A DNA stretch of 64,000 bases, from positions 682,001-746,000 of the forward strand of contig NZ_BAAAWN010000001.1 in NCBI RefSeq assembly GCF_039535095.1, in the 5' to 3' direction. Both the position numbers and the translations under genes were made by a program. The notes under the pieces are model-generated. The model was not told the origin of the DNA. It did no database searches and was given only the letters and a program-made list of their open reading frames with translations. Position 1 is the first letter of the stretch. Each line of letters opens with the position of its first letter. Positions 17,183 through 25,951 of the stretch are shown here, in pieces. This stretch comes from Arthrobacter ramosus. Its GTDB lineage: Bacteria > Actinomycetota > Actinomycetes > Actinomycetales > Micrococcaceae.

Positions 17183-17443
17183 ATGAGCAACCAAGCCGTC
17201 CGCTACGTCACCAAGTCAGCCGCTGCCGCCGCCGGTTCAATCGGAGTCGCCGCCGCCACGGCCGCAACCGCGGTTGCAGCCGCGGCGCTCGCAGCCTCCG
17301 TGGTCTTGAGTCCGGTTCCTGATGCGGCATCGCGGATGGATGGCGTCCACGCGGACTTGTTGCGGGCCGTGCAGCTCAACCAGATCACGCCGGAACAGGC
17401 GGCCAGTTTCGAGGCCAAACTGGCTGGCCGGATACTTGGTTAG
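17183..17443 (+). CDS. Small alanine-rich membrane protein of unknown function
   Basis: ATG 17183 is preceded by AAAGGGAG at ideal spacing, which is the main evidence. The 86 residues comprise an Ala-rich stretch (about residues 13-42) able to form one membrane helix. A short soluble tail follows (DGVHADLLRAVQLNQITPEQAASFEAKLAGRILG), resembling a helical SHOCT-like end. No family is recognised. The longer open frame from 16289 is a shadow over yajQ. Confidence 0.65.
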   Translation: MSNQAVRYVTKSAAAAAGSIGVAAATAATAVAAAALAASVVLSPVPDAASRMDGVHADLLRAVQLNQITPEQAASFEAKLAGRILG

Positions 17444-17577
17444 CCTGAGATTTCCGCCGATCCTCTGGCCTCGCTGCCTCGATTCGATTCTTCGGCAGAA
17501 GTTCTGTAAGGTTGTCTTGCTCGCGCTTACCGGATCGGAAACGAAACGATGATCGGGAGTGACTTCTTATGAAGTTC

Positions 17578-17659
17578 GGCAGATTACCCGAGCGGCCAAA
17601 GGGGGCTGACTGTAAATCAGCTGGCAACGCCTACGGGGGTTCGAATCCCTCATCTGCCA
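17578..17659 (+). tRNA. tRNA-Tyr (anticodon GTA)
   Basis: The acceptor stem is GGCAGAT with ATCTGCC. The anticodon loop CTGTAAA carries GTA, and the long variable arm is typical of bacterial tRNA-Tyr. The T-loop is GTTCGAATC. The length is 82 bases, and CCA is not encoded. Confidence 0.95.
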
Positions 17660-17667
17660 CAAAATTA

Positions 17668-17701
17668 AATCCCCGGAACCAGTGGTTCCGGGGATTTTTT
17701 T
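17668..17701 (+). terminator. Intrinsic terminator after tRNA-Tyr
   Basis: AATCCCCGGAACC (17668-17680) pairs with GGTTCCGGGGATT (17684-17696) across a 3-base loop, and a T-run follows. Confidence 0.93.
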
Positions 17702-17824
17702 GTGCCTCCGTTGTTTGGGCGGGCGGTTCGACGCGGAAAATCGCCTGTGAGGCGCAAATGGACCCTCGACGCCCGTATTCGGGTGTCGTCAGTGATTAGG
17801 GGTGTCGACGGCGGAAGCCCAGTT

Positions 17825-18049
17825 TTAGCTCGCGCTGCCCGGCTCCAGCCAGTATCCGTCCTGGTGGTGCACGAGTTGCCGGCCCAGGCCTCCGGACAAC
17901 TGGATCCAGAGCGTGCTGCGATCCTCAGTCATGCCGTCCAAGGTGCCAACGATCCTGTTGCCGCGGGTGTCCTGCAACACCAACTCCTGGTGGAGCGGCA
18001 GTTCCGGCCACACATCTGCGTGTGCCTTGATGGTTTGGGTGGTGCTCAC
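17825..18049 (-). CDS. Small hypothetical protein (74 aa)
   Basis: I start at GTG 18049 (MSTTQTIKAHADVW), preceded by AAGGAG at five bases. The longer minus-strand frame to 18508 overlaps the thioesterase gene and is rejected. The 74-residue soluble product has the central block LHQELVLQDTRGNRIVGTLDGMTEDRSTLWIQLSGG, which looks like a small beta-barrel or SH3-like fold. No named family is recognised. It diverges from the thioesterase gene. Confidence 0.65.
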   Translation of the reverse strand: MSTTQTIKAHADVWPELPLHQELVLQDTRGNRIVGTLDGMTEDRSTLWIQLSGGLGRQLVHHQDGYWLEPGSAS

Positions 18050-18179
18050 GGGATCTCCTTGGTGCCTTCTGCAATTTGTTTTCAGACATTCTTCCCGCGG
18101 CATGTGAACCAGCGGTAAACGACATGCCATGTAGCGACACACAAAACGAGGCTGTCCCGAAATGTTACTGCGGAGTAAC

Positions 18180-18734
18180 ATGGCGGTTATGCATTTGCTT
18201 CTCCGAACCCTTTTGCTCTTGTTCACATCGTCCAGGCGGAGCCGGCTCAGCGTTTGGGGTACGTCCTCGTTGCCCATGCGTGTGCTGCCCACGGACATCG
18301 ACATTGCAATGCATGTCAACAACGGCATGTATTTCTCGCTGATGGATCTTGGACGCTTCGATCTCATGGTGCGCGCAGGGATTTGGCAAAAGATGCGCCG
18401 CCGGGGCTGGAGTCCCGTGGCTGCGGGGGAGACCATCGCGTTCCGGAAGTCGTTGCAGCTTTGGCAGCAATACACCATCGAGTCCAAGATCATCGGGCTA
18501 GACTCCAAGGCAATCTACTTCGAGCAACGCATGGTCGTGGACGGCGAGATCTACGCCCGCGCGCACATTGCCACCCGGCTTGTAGCCAAGGGCCGGCCCG
18601 TGAGCCAAGAGGAAATCCTGGCCGAGTTCGGCGAGCCTCCCGCAGACCTCGAGCTTCCGGAATGGATCCACGAGTGGCGCGAGAACAATGCGCTCCCCGG
18701 CGCCCGGAAGGCCGCCCCGCATCTCTGGCACTAG
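18180..18734 (+). CDS. THEM6-like acyl-CoA thioesterase family protein
   Basis: About 184 residues from ATG 18180 (GGAG at 18172-18175); ATG 18162 and 18189 are alternatives. After a hydrophobic N-terminus (LLLRTLLLLF) comes a hot-dog domain with MRVLPTDIDIAMHVNNGMYFSLMDLGRFDLM. The segment DIDIAMHVNNGMY, with Asp and Asn, is the 4-hydroxybenzoyl-CoA thioesterase signature. Such proteins hydrolyse acyl-CoA thioesters; the substrate is unknown. The N-terminal segment may tether it to the membrane. Confidence 0.82.
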   Translation: MAVMHLLLRTLLLLFTSSRRSRLSVWGTSSLPMRVLPTDIDIAMHVNNGMYFSLMDLGRFDLMVRAGIWQKMRRRGWSPVAAGETIAFRKSLQLWQQYTIESKIIGLDSKAIYFEQRMVVDGEIYARAHIATRLVAKGRPVSQEEILAEFGEPPADLELPEWIHEWRENNALPGARKAAPHLWH

Positions 18735-18845
18735 GCGAAGGTGCCGGGCGGCGCCAAGCCGACCACCCGACGTCGTGCTTTATTCCCGGTTTGCCGGGTA
18801 GCGAACAAGGGCGACTTCGAACGCCCCGTCGCGTACCGTGGAAGC

Positions 18846-19217
18846 ATGGCTACAGTTGACATCACCGGGGAGCAGTTCGCGTCGACCATCGAGGGCAATG
18901 ACATCGTCCTGGTGGATTTCTGGGCTGCGTGGTGCGGCCCTTGCAGGCAGTTTGCCCCCACATACCAGGCCGCTTCCGAGAAGCATGACGATGTCTTCTT
19001 CGCCAAGGTGGACACGGAGGCCGAGCAGCAGCTCGCTGCCGAAGCCGGTATCTCCTCCATCCCCACGCTCATGGCGTTCCGCGAAAAGGTCCTCGTGTTC
19101 TCGCAGCCGGGCGCACTTAATGGACCCCAGCTGGAGCAGGTCATCGAGGCCGTCAAGGGGCTCGACATGGATGAGGTCCACGCGCACATCGCAAAGCAGC
19201 GCGCAGAAAACTCCTAG
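18846..19217 (+). CDS. Thioredoxin family protein
   Basis: ATG 18846 (MATVDITGEQFAS) gives 123 residues. The redox motif WCGPC places the cysteines at 30 and 33, and the cis-proline is in SSIPTLMAF. The chain is slightly longer than classical TrxA, with a charged C-terminal tail (DEVHAHIAKQRAENS). It reduces protein disulfides in the cytoplasm. A monooxygenase-fold gene on the minus strand overlaps its last four bases tail to tail. Confidence 0.93.
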   Translation: MATVDITGEQFASTIEGNDIVLVDFWAAWCGPCRQFAPTYQAASEKHDDVFFAKVDTEAEQQLAAEAGISSIPTLMAFREKVLVFSQPGALNGPQLEQVIEAVKGLDMDEVHAHIAKQRAENS

Positions 19218-19492
19218 AGGCGCTCGAGCTTCACCGGCTCGGCCAGCAGCGCGCTGAGGGATTCGTTGAGGTCCTGGACGGCGATGCCCTTGGAGTGGAT
19301 GTCGAGGTGTTCCTCGGAGGCCCACTGCTCGGTCAGGACCAGCTTGTCGTCGTTGGCTTCCGTGAGTTCGTAGCGGATGCAGCCGGGTTCGTTCACCACT
19401 TCGTCGATCGCGATTTCCAGCGCGAGCTTGACGCGGAAGAATTCGCCGTCGTTGGGAATGAACGTGGCCTGCAGGTCAATGGGTGCACTCAT
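19214..19492 (-). CDS. ABM-domain protein (putative quinol monooxygenase / dimeric alpha-beta barrel)
   Basis: ATG 19492 gives 92 residues (MSAPIDLQATFIPNDGEF…). The block VVNEPGCIRYELTEANDDKLVLTEQWASEEHLDIHSKG is the signature of the antibiotic-biosynthesis-monooxygenase (YgiN-like) fold. Proteins of this type act on quinols or serve unknown roles; no catalytic residues can be fixed here. The minus-strand frame extending to 20101 runs over the acyl-CoA synthetase and is a shadow. Confidence 0.85.
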   Translation of the reverse strand: MSAPIDLQATFIPNDGEFFRVKLALEIAIDEVVNEPGCIRYELTEANDDKLVLTEQWASEEHLDIHSKGIAVQDLNESLSALLAEPVKLERL

Positions 19493-19594
19493 GGGATTCA
19501 CATTACCGGCTTGCCCGGTAAGGCCCCGAAATATTTTGTAGGACTTCCAAGCAAAAGTCTTCTCTTGGCCCCGCGGAGTTGGTAGCGTGCGTTC

Positions 19595-21268
19595 ATGCTT
19601 TCCTACACAGCCGGGGACACTGACGTCCCGCTGCTTGAAGAGACCATTGGCGACAACTTTGAACGGGTCGCAGCGCGGTTTCCGCTGCGGGACGCTCTCA
19701 TCGAAGCCGCGGTGGTGCCCGGCGATGAGGCCAGGCGCTGGAGCTACGAAAAACTGAACGACGACGTCGACCGGCTCGCACGTGCGCTGCTCGCCTTGGG
19801 CGTCGCGAAGGGTGACAGGGTAGGCATCTGGAGCCCGAACTGCGCCGAATGGACCATCCTGCAATACGCCACGGCGAAGGCCGGTGCGATCCTGGTCAAC
19901 GTCAATCCTGCATACCGCAGCCACGAACTCGAATTCGTGGTCCGGCAGAACGGCATGCGCATGCTGGTGGCCGCGCCATCGGACAAGAACAGCGACTATG
20001 TGGGCATGGCCCGGGAGGCCTTGGCCAGCTGTCCTGAGCTTCGGGAGCTGGTGTTCCTTCCCGATCTGGGACTGGACATGCTCAACGCAGGCGAACCGCA
20101 AACTGACGCCGAGCTGACGTACGCCGAGCTACTCAAGCGGGCGGACGACGTCGTGCCCTCAGCGCTCAAGGTTCGCATGGCCGATCTGGACCCGCACGAT
20201 CCCATCAATCTGCAATACACCTCAGGGACCACAGGTTTTCCCAAGGGCGCCACGCTGACCCATCACAACATCCTCAACAACGGCAACCAGATCGGCAGGC
20301 TGCTGGGATACACGGAGCGCGACCGCGTGGTTCTACCGGTGCCGTTCTACCACTGTTTCGGCATGGTCATCGGGAACCTGAACGCCCTGAGCTTCGGCGC
20401 GGCCACGATCATTCCCGGCCGCGGATTCACCCCGGCCGCCGCCCTGGAAGCGGTGCAGGATTTTGGCGGGACCTCGCTGTATGGCGTGCCCACGATGTTC
20501 ATCGCCGAGCTGTCTTTGGCGGATTTCGCATCTTACGACCTCTCCACGCTGCGGACCGGCGTCATGGCCGGCTCACTGTGCCCTATCGAGGTCATGGAGC
20601 GCGTCATCGCGGAGATGAACATGCGGGACGTGGCCATTTGCTACGGAATGACCGAGACTTCGCCCGTGTCCACCATGACCCTCGCGGCTGACACCCTGGA
20701 GCAGAGGACCACGACAGTAGGGCGCACGATGCCCCGGCTCGAGTCCAAGATCGTGGATCCAGGCACTGGCGAAACCCTGGAACGCGGGGAGATCGGCGAA
20801 CTGTGCACGCGGGGCTACGCCGTAATGGCCGGGTATTGGGGCCAGCCGGAGAAGACAGCCGAGGCAATCGACGACGACGGCTGGATGCACACCGGCGACC
20901 TTGCCCGGATGGACCTGGACGGTTTCATCGTGATCGAAGGCCGCATAAAGGACATGGTCATCCGCGGAGGAGAGAACGTCTATCCCCGCGAAATCGAGGA
21001 GTTCCTGTACCGGCATCCTGCCATCCAGGATGTCCAGGTCATCGGGGTTCCTGATGCCAGGTACGGCGAAGAGCTGATGGCCTGCATCATCCTCAAACCG
21101 GGAGCAGCTCTGGACTTGGACGGAGTGCAGGAGTTCTGCCGCGGCAAACTGGCCCACTACAAGATCCCGCGTTACGTGGACATCCGGGAGAGCTTCCCCA
21201 TGACGGTGTCCGGCAAAGTGCGCAAGATCGACATGCGGGAAGAAGCGATCGCCCGCCTCGGACTCTGA
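19595..21268 (+). CDS. AMP-binding acyl-CoA synthetase (FadD-like)
   Basis: The 557-residue adenylate-forming enzyme has the P-loop-like motif YTSGTTGFPKGATLTH at about residues 209-224. Other motifs are the adenine-binding YGMTETSP and the hinge and C-terminal blocks HTGDLARMDLDGF and GENVYPREIEEFL. The catalytic lysine lies in TVSGKVRKIDM. It activates a fatty or other carboxylic acid to the acyl-CoA through an acyl-adenylate. The length and motifs fit the medium/long-chain group, but the substrate cannot be assigned. It appears to be transcribed alone. Confidence 0.93.
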   Translation: MLSYTAGDTDVPLLEETIGDNFERVAARFPLRDALIEAAVVPGDEARRWSYEKLNDDVDRLARALLALGVAKGDRVGIWSPNCAEWTILQYATAKAGAILVNVNPAYRSHELEFVVRQNGMRMLVAAPSDKNSDYVGMAREALASCPELRELVFLPDLGLDMLNAGEPQTDAELTYAELLKRADDVVPSALKVRMADLDPHDPINLQYTSGTTGFPKGATLTHHNILNNGNQIGRLLGYTERDRVVLPVPFYHCFGMVIGNLNALSFGAATIIPGRGFTPAAALEAVQDFGGTSLYGVPTMFIAELSLADFASYDLSTLRTGVMAGSLCPIEVMERVIAEMNMRDVAICYGMTETSPVSTMTLAADTLEQRTTTVGRTMPRLESKIVDPGTGETLERGEIGELCTRGYAVMAGYWGQPEKTAEAIDDDGWMHTGDLARMDLDGFIVIEGRIKDMVIRGGENVYPREIEEFLYRHPAIQDVQVIGVPDARYGEELMACIILKPGAALDLDGVQEFCRGKLAHYKIPRYVDIRESFPMTVSGKVRKIDMREEAIARLGL

Positions 21269-21340
21269 TTTCTGAAGTGGCTGAAAGTTTGCCTGTGGAT
21301 AACTCCTTGCCGGGGTCAAATTGCGGACAAACTGGATCCC

Positions 21341-22303
21341 ATGGTCCGCATCAATCCGCTGCCGAAGGAACTCAGTAACCGTCCTTTCACGGTCTATGAA
21401 TCCCGCATACTTGGCGTCGCACCGAAGCGGCTCCGGGCCAGGGACGTGTCCGACGGCGGCCGCCTGATCTATTTGCCTGCGGGTCGTGAGTTTGCGTTTG
21501 CCGAACGGGCACGGGTCCTTGCCGCGGCAACACCGGGTGCCTGGTTGTCCCATGAGAGCGCCGCGGTACTGAGCCGGCTCGGCCTTCCTCCGTGGCTTGG
21601 CAACGGCGAGACGGTCCACCTCAGCAAGCCCCATGAGCTTCCCCGGGTCCGCCGGACCGGAGTGACGGGGCACCGAGTCCGTGTCCTCCCGGGCGAAGTC
21701 ACGGAATTAGACGGAATTCCGGTGTCCTCCCCGTCCCGGACGTGGCTTGACCTGGCGCATCAGTTGCCGCTGCCGTACGTGATTGCCATGGGCGACCAGT
21801 TGATCCGCATGCCCCGGCCGCGCCTTGAAGGAAGGACGGAGCCCTACGCAAACAAGGAAGGGCTGCGCCTTTTGATCCGGCAGCATCCGAACATGAAAGG
21901 CGTCGAGAAGGCCCGGCTTGCCCTCGAAGACATGCGGGTCGGAGCAGACTCGTTTCCGGAGACATTCGTGCGGCTGGCCATGGTGGATGCGCGATTGCCT
22001 GAACCGGAATTGCAGCTCCGCCTTGATCCGGACGATCCGTGGTCGCCTTCCTCGGATCTGGGGTACCGGCGGTTCCGGATCGCCGTGCAGTATGACGGTG
22101 CCCCGCATCTCACGAGGGAACAGCAGACAAGGGACAACCGGAGGGACGAGGCTTTCACCGGCGCCGGCTGGTCCTACTTCAAGGTCAACTCGGATGACCT
22201 GGCCGAAGGGTTCGCCGGCCTCATTGTCCGGATCAAGCGGGCGAAACTCCCAACGCGGGGTCACTTACGGCCCATGCCGGGCAGCAACATGGGCCGTAAG
22301 TGA
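21341..22303 (+). CDS. AbiEi-like / DUF559-like nuclease-fold protein of unknown role
   Basis: This 320-residue protein belongs to a family common in Micrococcaceae and annotated as AbiEi-type antitoxin or DUF559. The N-terminal half (SHESAAVLSRLGLPPW, TGHRVRVLPGEVTELDGIPVSSPSRTWLDLA) matches the AbiEi C-terminal region. Residues about 225-300 (FRIAVQYDGAPHLTREQQTRDNRRDEAFTGAGW) resemble the Vsr-like endonuclease core. There is no partner toxin nearby, so it is not a clear toxin-antitoxin gene. Its last codons and stop lie inside a perfect 26-bp inverted repeat, so the native C-terminus may have been replaced by repeat insertion. Confidence 0.75.
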   Translation: MVRINPLPKELSNRPFTVYESRILGVAPKRLRARDVSDGGRLIYLPAGREFAFAERARVLAAATPGAWLSHESAAVLSRLGLPPWLGNGETVHLSKPHELPRVRRTGVTGHRVRVLPGEVTELDGIPVSSPSRTWLDLAHQLPLPYVIAMGDQLIRMPRPRLEGRTEPYANKEGLRLLIRQHPNMKGVEKARLALEDMRVGADSFPETFVRLAMVDARLPEPELQLRLDPDDPWSPSSDLGYRRFRIAVQYDGAPHLTREQQTRDNRRDEAFTGAGWSYFKVNSDDLAEGFAGLIVRIKRAKLPTRGHLRPMPGSNMGRK

Positions 22304-22313
22304 CCCCGCGTTG
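22251..22313. repeat. Perfect 26-bp inverted repeat overlapping a gene's 3' end
   Basis: Arms 22251-22276 and 22288-22313 are exact inverted copies (starting CAACGCGGGGTCACTTACGG) around 11 bases. The TGA stop of the preceding gene lies inside the right arm. It differs in sequence from the other palindrome families in the window. Confidence 0.9.
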
Positions 22314-22322
22314 CTAGTGACG

Positions 22323-23315
22323 CTAGTGCCCTCGGTGGTCCTGGATGGTCATCCGCGGTCCGAACGTCGGTTTGCGGAAGCCGCTGAGCCCGAGCATCCG
22401 GACTACCCGCTGCCGGTGCCCGCGCCACGGTTTCAGCAGGGCGATCATTCCGGCGTCGTCCGTTTTCCTGCCCGTGAGCGCGTAACCGACGTATGAGGCC
22501 AAATGGTAGTCGCCCACCGCGATTGAATCCGGGCAGCCATGGGTCCGCTGGACAACCTCGGCAGCCGTCCAGATACCGATGCCCGGAATGGTCTGCATCT
22601 TGGCCCCGGCTTCCGCCGCGCTGAGTGAGGCGAGCCGTTCAAGCGCGACGGCGGATCGCAGCGCCCGCATGACTGTTGCCGAACGTTGGGGACCCACGCC
22701 GGCCTTGTGCCACTCCCATGAAGGAATGGCCAACCACTGGGCGGCGGTCGGCGCGACGAGCAGGCCCGACGGCAGGCTCGACGTCGAAAGGCGGCCGGCG
22801 CTAGGGGCTGCGGTTCCGTACCGGTACATCAGGTAGCGGTAGCCCCGCCGGGCTTCGATAGTTGTGACCTTTTGCTCAAGAATCGTGGGCACGAGGGAGT
22901 CCACCACACGCCCGGTGGTAGGTAAACGGACGGCGAGGTTCCGGCGACGGGCTTCCCTGACCATCCGCGGAAGGGTGCCATGGAACGCGGCGTCGTCGAA
23001 GCCGGACCAGTCGTCCCCGCTCCCCAGCAGCGCAGGCACAGAGGCGATGGCGGAATCGGCACCGGAGCCCCAGGCCTGGGCATCGATATGCGTGTCTTGG
23101 CCGGTTCCCGCGGAGGCGAGGCGCAAGGTAGCCGGACCGTCCGGCGTCGTGAAGGCCATCCACACCCCGTCCTGCCGCGCCGCGAACGAGGGATCGCCGT
23201 TGCCGCGCATGAGGATTCCCAAGGTCTGCAGAAGGTCGAAGGGGCCGCCGGGTTGCCATCGCACGGACGCGTCGGCCGCAGCCGCCGCGGCGGGTGGGGC
23301 ATCGACGATGGTCAT
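22323..23315 (-). CDS. HhH-GPD family DNA-3-methyladenine glycosylase (AlkA-like)
   Basis: The 330-residue protein contains the helix-hairpin-helix MQTIPGIGIWTAAEVVQRT, followed by the catalytic Asp in SIAVGDYHLASYVG. These features mark AlkA-type base-excision glycosylases. It should remove alkylated purines from DNA. The N-terminal half matches the beta-rich domain of AlkA relatives (FTTPDGPATLRL). It is transcribed toward the repeat at 22251-22313 and diverges from a VOC gene. Confidence 0.88.
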   Translation of the reverse strand: MTIVDAPPAAAAAADASVRWQPGGPFDLLQTLGILMRGNGDPSFAARQDGVWMAFTTPDGPATLRLASAGTGQDTHIDAQAWGSGADSAIASVPALLGSGDDWSGFDDAAFHGTLPRMVREARRRNLAVRLPTTGRVVDSLVPTILEQKVTTIEARRGYRYLMYRYGTAAPSAGRLSTSSLPSGLLVAPTAAQWLAIPSWEWHKAGVGPQRSATVMRALRSAVALERLASLSAAEAGAKMQTIPGIGIWTAAEVVQRTHGCPDSIAVGDYHLASYVGYALTGRKTDDAGMIALLKPWRGHRQRVVRMLGLSGFRKPTFGPRMTIQDHRGH

Positions 23316-23453
23316 TCATTCATGGTCGCATGCTCATCTGAAAACACTCGAAAGAGCGGCTGTCGAGCCCCTTACGCCGCGAAACCCACACGACTAGACT
23401 CCACGTGTGGCGCGGGGCGTCTGCGCCTTCAATGACAATCTCAGGAGAACGCA

Positions 23454-23861
23454 ATGGCTGGTGTTGTGCATTTTGAAATCCCCGCGGACGACAAGGAGCG
23501 GGCCAACACTTTCTACCAGGGTGCCTTCGGCTGGATGCTCAACCCCATGCAGGAGATGGACTACACGATCGCGATCACCACGCCTTCAGACCCGCAGACG
23601 GGTATGCCGAGCGCACCCGGGGCCATCAATGGTGCATTGTTCCCGCGCTCGGAAGAGCTGAAGACACCCATCATCACGGTTGACGTCGAAGACATCGAAG
23701 CTTCGCTTGGCCAAATCGAGGGTGCGGGTGGTTCGGTGGTCAAAGGCAAAGATGCTGTTCCGGGCATGGGCTACTACGCCTATTTCAAGGACACCGAAGG
23801 CAACATCCTGGGCCTCTGGCAGACCGACTCTTCGGCAGGAAGCCCTGCGCCAGCTGAGTGA
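23454..23861 (+). CDS. VOC superfamily (glyoxalase-like) protein
   Basis: The 135-residue protein (MAGVVHFEIPADDKERANTFYQGAFGW…) has the paired beta-alpha-beta-beta-beta units of the VOC fold and ends with YYAYFKDTEGNILGLWQTD. The metal-ligand positions are the N-terminal His and the Glu/Asp in the C-terminal half. The class includes dioxygenases and resistance proteins, and the substrate is unknown. AGGAGAACGC precedes the ATG. Confidence 0.9.
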   Translation: MAGVVHFEIPADDKERANTFYQGAFGWMLNPMQEMDYTIAITTPSDPQTGMPSAPGAINGALFPRSEELKTPIITVDVEDIEASLGQIEGAGGSVVKGKDAVPGMGYYAYFKDTEGNILGLWQTDSSAGSPAPAE

Positions 23862-23890
23862 GCCGATTGCTCGGGGGCTAGTTTCACGCT

Positions 23891-23955
23891 GATCCCGGGG
23901 CTTGTTTGTGATTCCGGGGCTTGTGCCCGCGGTCTCGCAAACAAGCCCCGGGATC
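23891..23955. repeat. Inverted repeat with GC-rich 21-bp arms
   Basis: Arms 23891-23911 and 23935-23955 match at 20 of 21 positions (core CCCGGGGCTTGTTTG). The repeat sits between convergent VOC genes and could end transcription from both. The right arm recurs alone at 8106-8122. Confidence 0.85.
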
Positions 23956-23972
23956 GTCCCTATTCCCCGAAA

Positions 23973-24401
23973 CTAATCCCCGAAGCGCCCGCGGGCCTCT
24001 ACTGGAATCAACGGCTTGTCGGCGCGGACCTTGAGTTCCTGCACCGCCCAGGTGTTGCCGTCCGGATCGCTGAAGCCGAAGAACGTGCCGCCGTCGCGCT
24101 GGTCAAAGACGGTGATTTCACTGGCCTCGACCCCGCGGCCGAGCAATTCCTCGCGTGCAGCGCGCGCATCCGCGACCACAAGTTGAAGGCCTCGCATTGA
24201 ACCCGGCGCCATCTCATTCTGCGCCGGCAGGTCTCCGACGACGATTGAACATCCGGAGCCCGGCGGAGTCAGCTGCGCCACATGCATGTGCTCGTTCGTG
24301 GTGTTGTGGTCAAGGTTGAAGCCCACCTTGTCGCGGTAGAACTCGATGGCACGGTCAATGTCACTCACAGGGAGCACAACCACTTCGAGGGTCCAATCCA
24401 T
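23973..24401 (-). CDS. VOC superfamily (glyoxalase-like) protein
   Basis: I start at ATG 24401 (MDWTLEVVVLPVSDIDRAIEFY), preceded by GGAAAGGA at eight bases. The long upstream frame overlaps cbs and is a shadow. The 142-residue protein has two VOC modules and the closing motif FFGFSDPDGNTWAVQELK. It converges with the other VOC gene but shares little sequence with it, so a recent duplication is unlikely. Activity unknown. Confidence 0.9.
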   Translation of the reverse strand: MDWTLEVVVLPVSDIDRAIEFYRDKVGFNLDHNTTNEHMHVAQLTPPGSGCSIVVGDLPAQNEMAPGSMRGLQLVVADARAAREELLGRGVEASEITVFDQRDGGTFFGFSDPDGNTWAVQELKVRADKPLIPVEARGRFGD

Positions 24402-24551
24402 GGTGCATGTCCTTTCCTTGGAGGGTGTCCCCGCTAGCTTGCCCCGCGAGGCCATCCCTTGGCCAGGCATGGACGGCCAGGCTAAGACCCGCCACCGCCC
24501 CGACCCTCCGCTGCACCGAAGCACTCCCGACCAAGCGGTAACTTGGTACCT

Positions 24552-25937
24552 ATGAAGTACGCCCAGTCCGTCCTGGACCTCATTGGCAATACACCGCTCA
24601 TCAAGCTCAACCACGTGACCGGGGACATCAAAGCCACCGTTCTGGTGAAGCTCGAATATGTGAACCCCGGCGGCTCCATCAAGGACCGCATCGCGGTGAA
24701 GATGATCGAGGAAGCAGAGCGGGACGGAAAGCTCAAGCCGGGCGGAACCATCGTGGAACCCACCTCGGGCAACACGGGCGTCGGACTTGCCCTGGTGGCC
24801 CAGCAAAAGGGTTACAAGTGCATCTTCGTTGTCCCGGACAAAGTGGGAGAGGACAAGCGCGCCGTGCTTCAGGCGTACGGCGCCGAAGTTGTGGTCACTC
24901 CCACGTCCGTGGCCCCGGACAGCCCGCAAAGCTACTACAGCGTCTCCGACCGGCTCGTGTCCGAGATCCCCGGAGCGTACAAGCCGGACCAGTTCTCCAA
25001 CCCCGCCGCCCCCGGCAGCCACTACGAAACCACCGGGCCGGAGATCTGGCGTGATACCGATGGGAAGATCACCCACGTTGTGATTGGCGCCGGCACGGGC
25101 GGCACTATCACCGGCACGGGCAGGTACCTCAAGGATGTGTCCGCCAACCGGCTGGAGTCCGACGGCGGCCGGGTCAAGGTTATCGGCGCGGACCCGGCAG
25201 GCTCGGTCTACTCGGGCGGAACCGGGCGGCCCTACTTCGTGGAAGGCGTCGGCGAGGACATGTGGCCGGCCAACTACGACAAGACTGTGCCGGACGATGT
25301 CATTGCCGTGAGCGACGCCGATTCCTTCGAGATGACCCGGCGCCTGGCCCGCGAGGAAGGCCTCCTGGTGGGCGGGTCCTCGGGCATGGCAGTGGTTGCC
25401 GCGTTGCAGGTGGCCAAAGACCTTGGCGAGGAGGCCGTCGTCGTCGTGATCTTGCCGGACTCCGGCCGCGGCTACCTGGCGAAGATCTTCAACGACAAGT
25501 GGATGCGCTCCTACGGTTTCCTCTCCGGCGGAGAGGAAGCCTCGGTTGGCGAGGTTTTGAAGTCCAAGACCGGCGAGATGCCGGACCTCGTCCACATCCA
25601 CCCCAATGAGACCGTCCGCGACGTGATCAACATCATGAACGAATTCGGGGTCTCGCACATCCCGGTCCTCTCGCAGGAACCGCCTGTGGTCATGGGCGAG
25701 GTCCTCGGGGCCGTCGATGAGCGCACGCTGACCACCAAGCTGTTCCGCGGCGAGGCGAAATTGACCGACAAGATCTCCGAGCATATGGGGGAGCGCCTGC
25801 CCGTGATCGGCTCGCTGGAAACCATCTCCGCCGCTCGCGAGCTGCTGTCCGACGTCGACACCGTCATGGTGACGTTTGTCGGAGCTCCCGTGGGCATCCT
25901 GACCCGCCACGATCTTCTCGCCTACCTGAGCAACTGA
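24552..25937 (+). CDS. cbs: Cystathionine beta-synthase
   Basis: ATG 24552 (MKYAQSVLDLIGNTPL) gives 461 residues. The PLP lysine is in NPGGSIKDRIAVKM, and the phosphate loop is SGNTGVG plus GAGTGGTITGTGRYL. The C-terminal 120 residues carry two CBS domains (VRDVINIMNEFGVSHIPVL…, …AARELLSDVDTVMVTFVGAPVGILTRHDLL), the regulatory module of true CBS enzymes. It condenses serine and homocysteine to cystathionine. Followed after 14 bases by metB, it forms a transsulfuration operon. Confidence 0.94.
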   Translation: MKYAQSVLDLIGNTPLIKLNHVTGDIKATVLVKLEYVNPGGSIKDRIAVKMIEEAERDGKLKPGGTIVEPTSGNTGVGLALVAQQKGYKCIFVVPDKVGEDKRAVLQAYGAEVVVTPTSVAPDSPQSYYSVSDRLVSEIPGAYKPDQFSNPAAPGSHYETTGPEIWRDTDGKITHVVIGAGTGGTITGTGRYLKDVSANRLESDGGRVKVIGADPAGSVYSGGTGRPYFVEGVGEDMWPANYDKTVPDDVIAVSDADSFEMTRRLAREEGLLVGGSSGMAVVAALQVAKDLGEEAVVVVILPDSGRGYLAKIFNDKWMRSYGFLSGGEEASVGEVLKSKTGEMPDLVHIHPNETVRDVINIMNEFGVSHIPVLSQEPPVVMGEVLGAVDERTLTTKLFRGEAKLTDKISEHMGERLPVIGSLETISAARELLSDVDTVMVTFVGAPVGILTRHDLLAYLSN

Positions 25938-25951
25938 CACTAGGAGTTCAT

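Noticed and set aside
21341..22303. Type IV toxin-antitoxin (AbiE) system
   Set aside because: No AbiEii-type toxin gene is adjacent; only the AbiEi-like half is recognisable.
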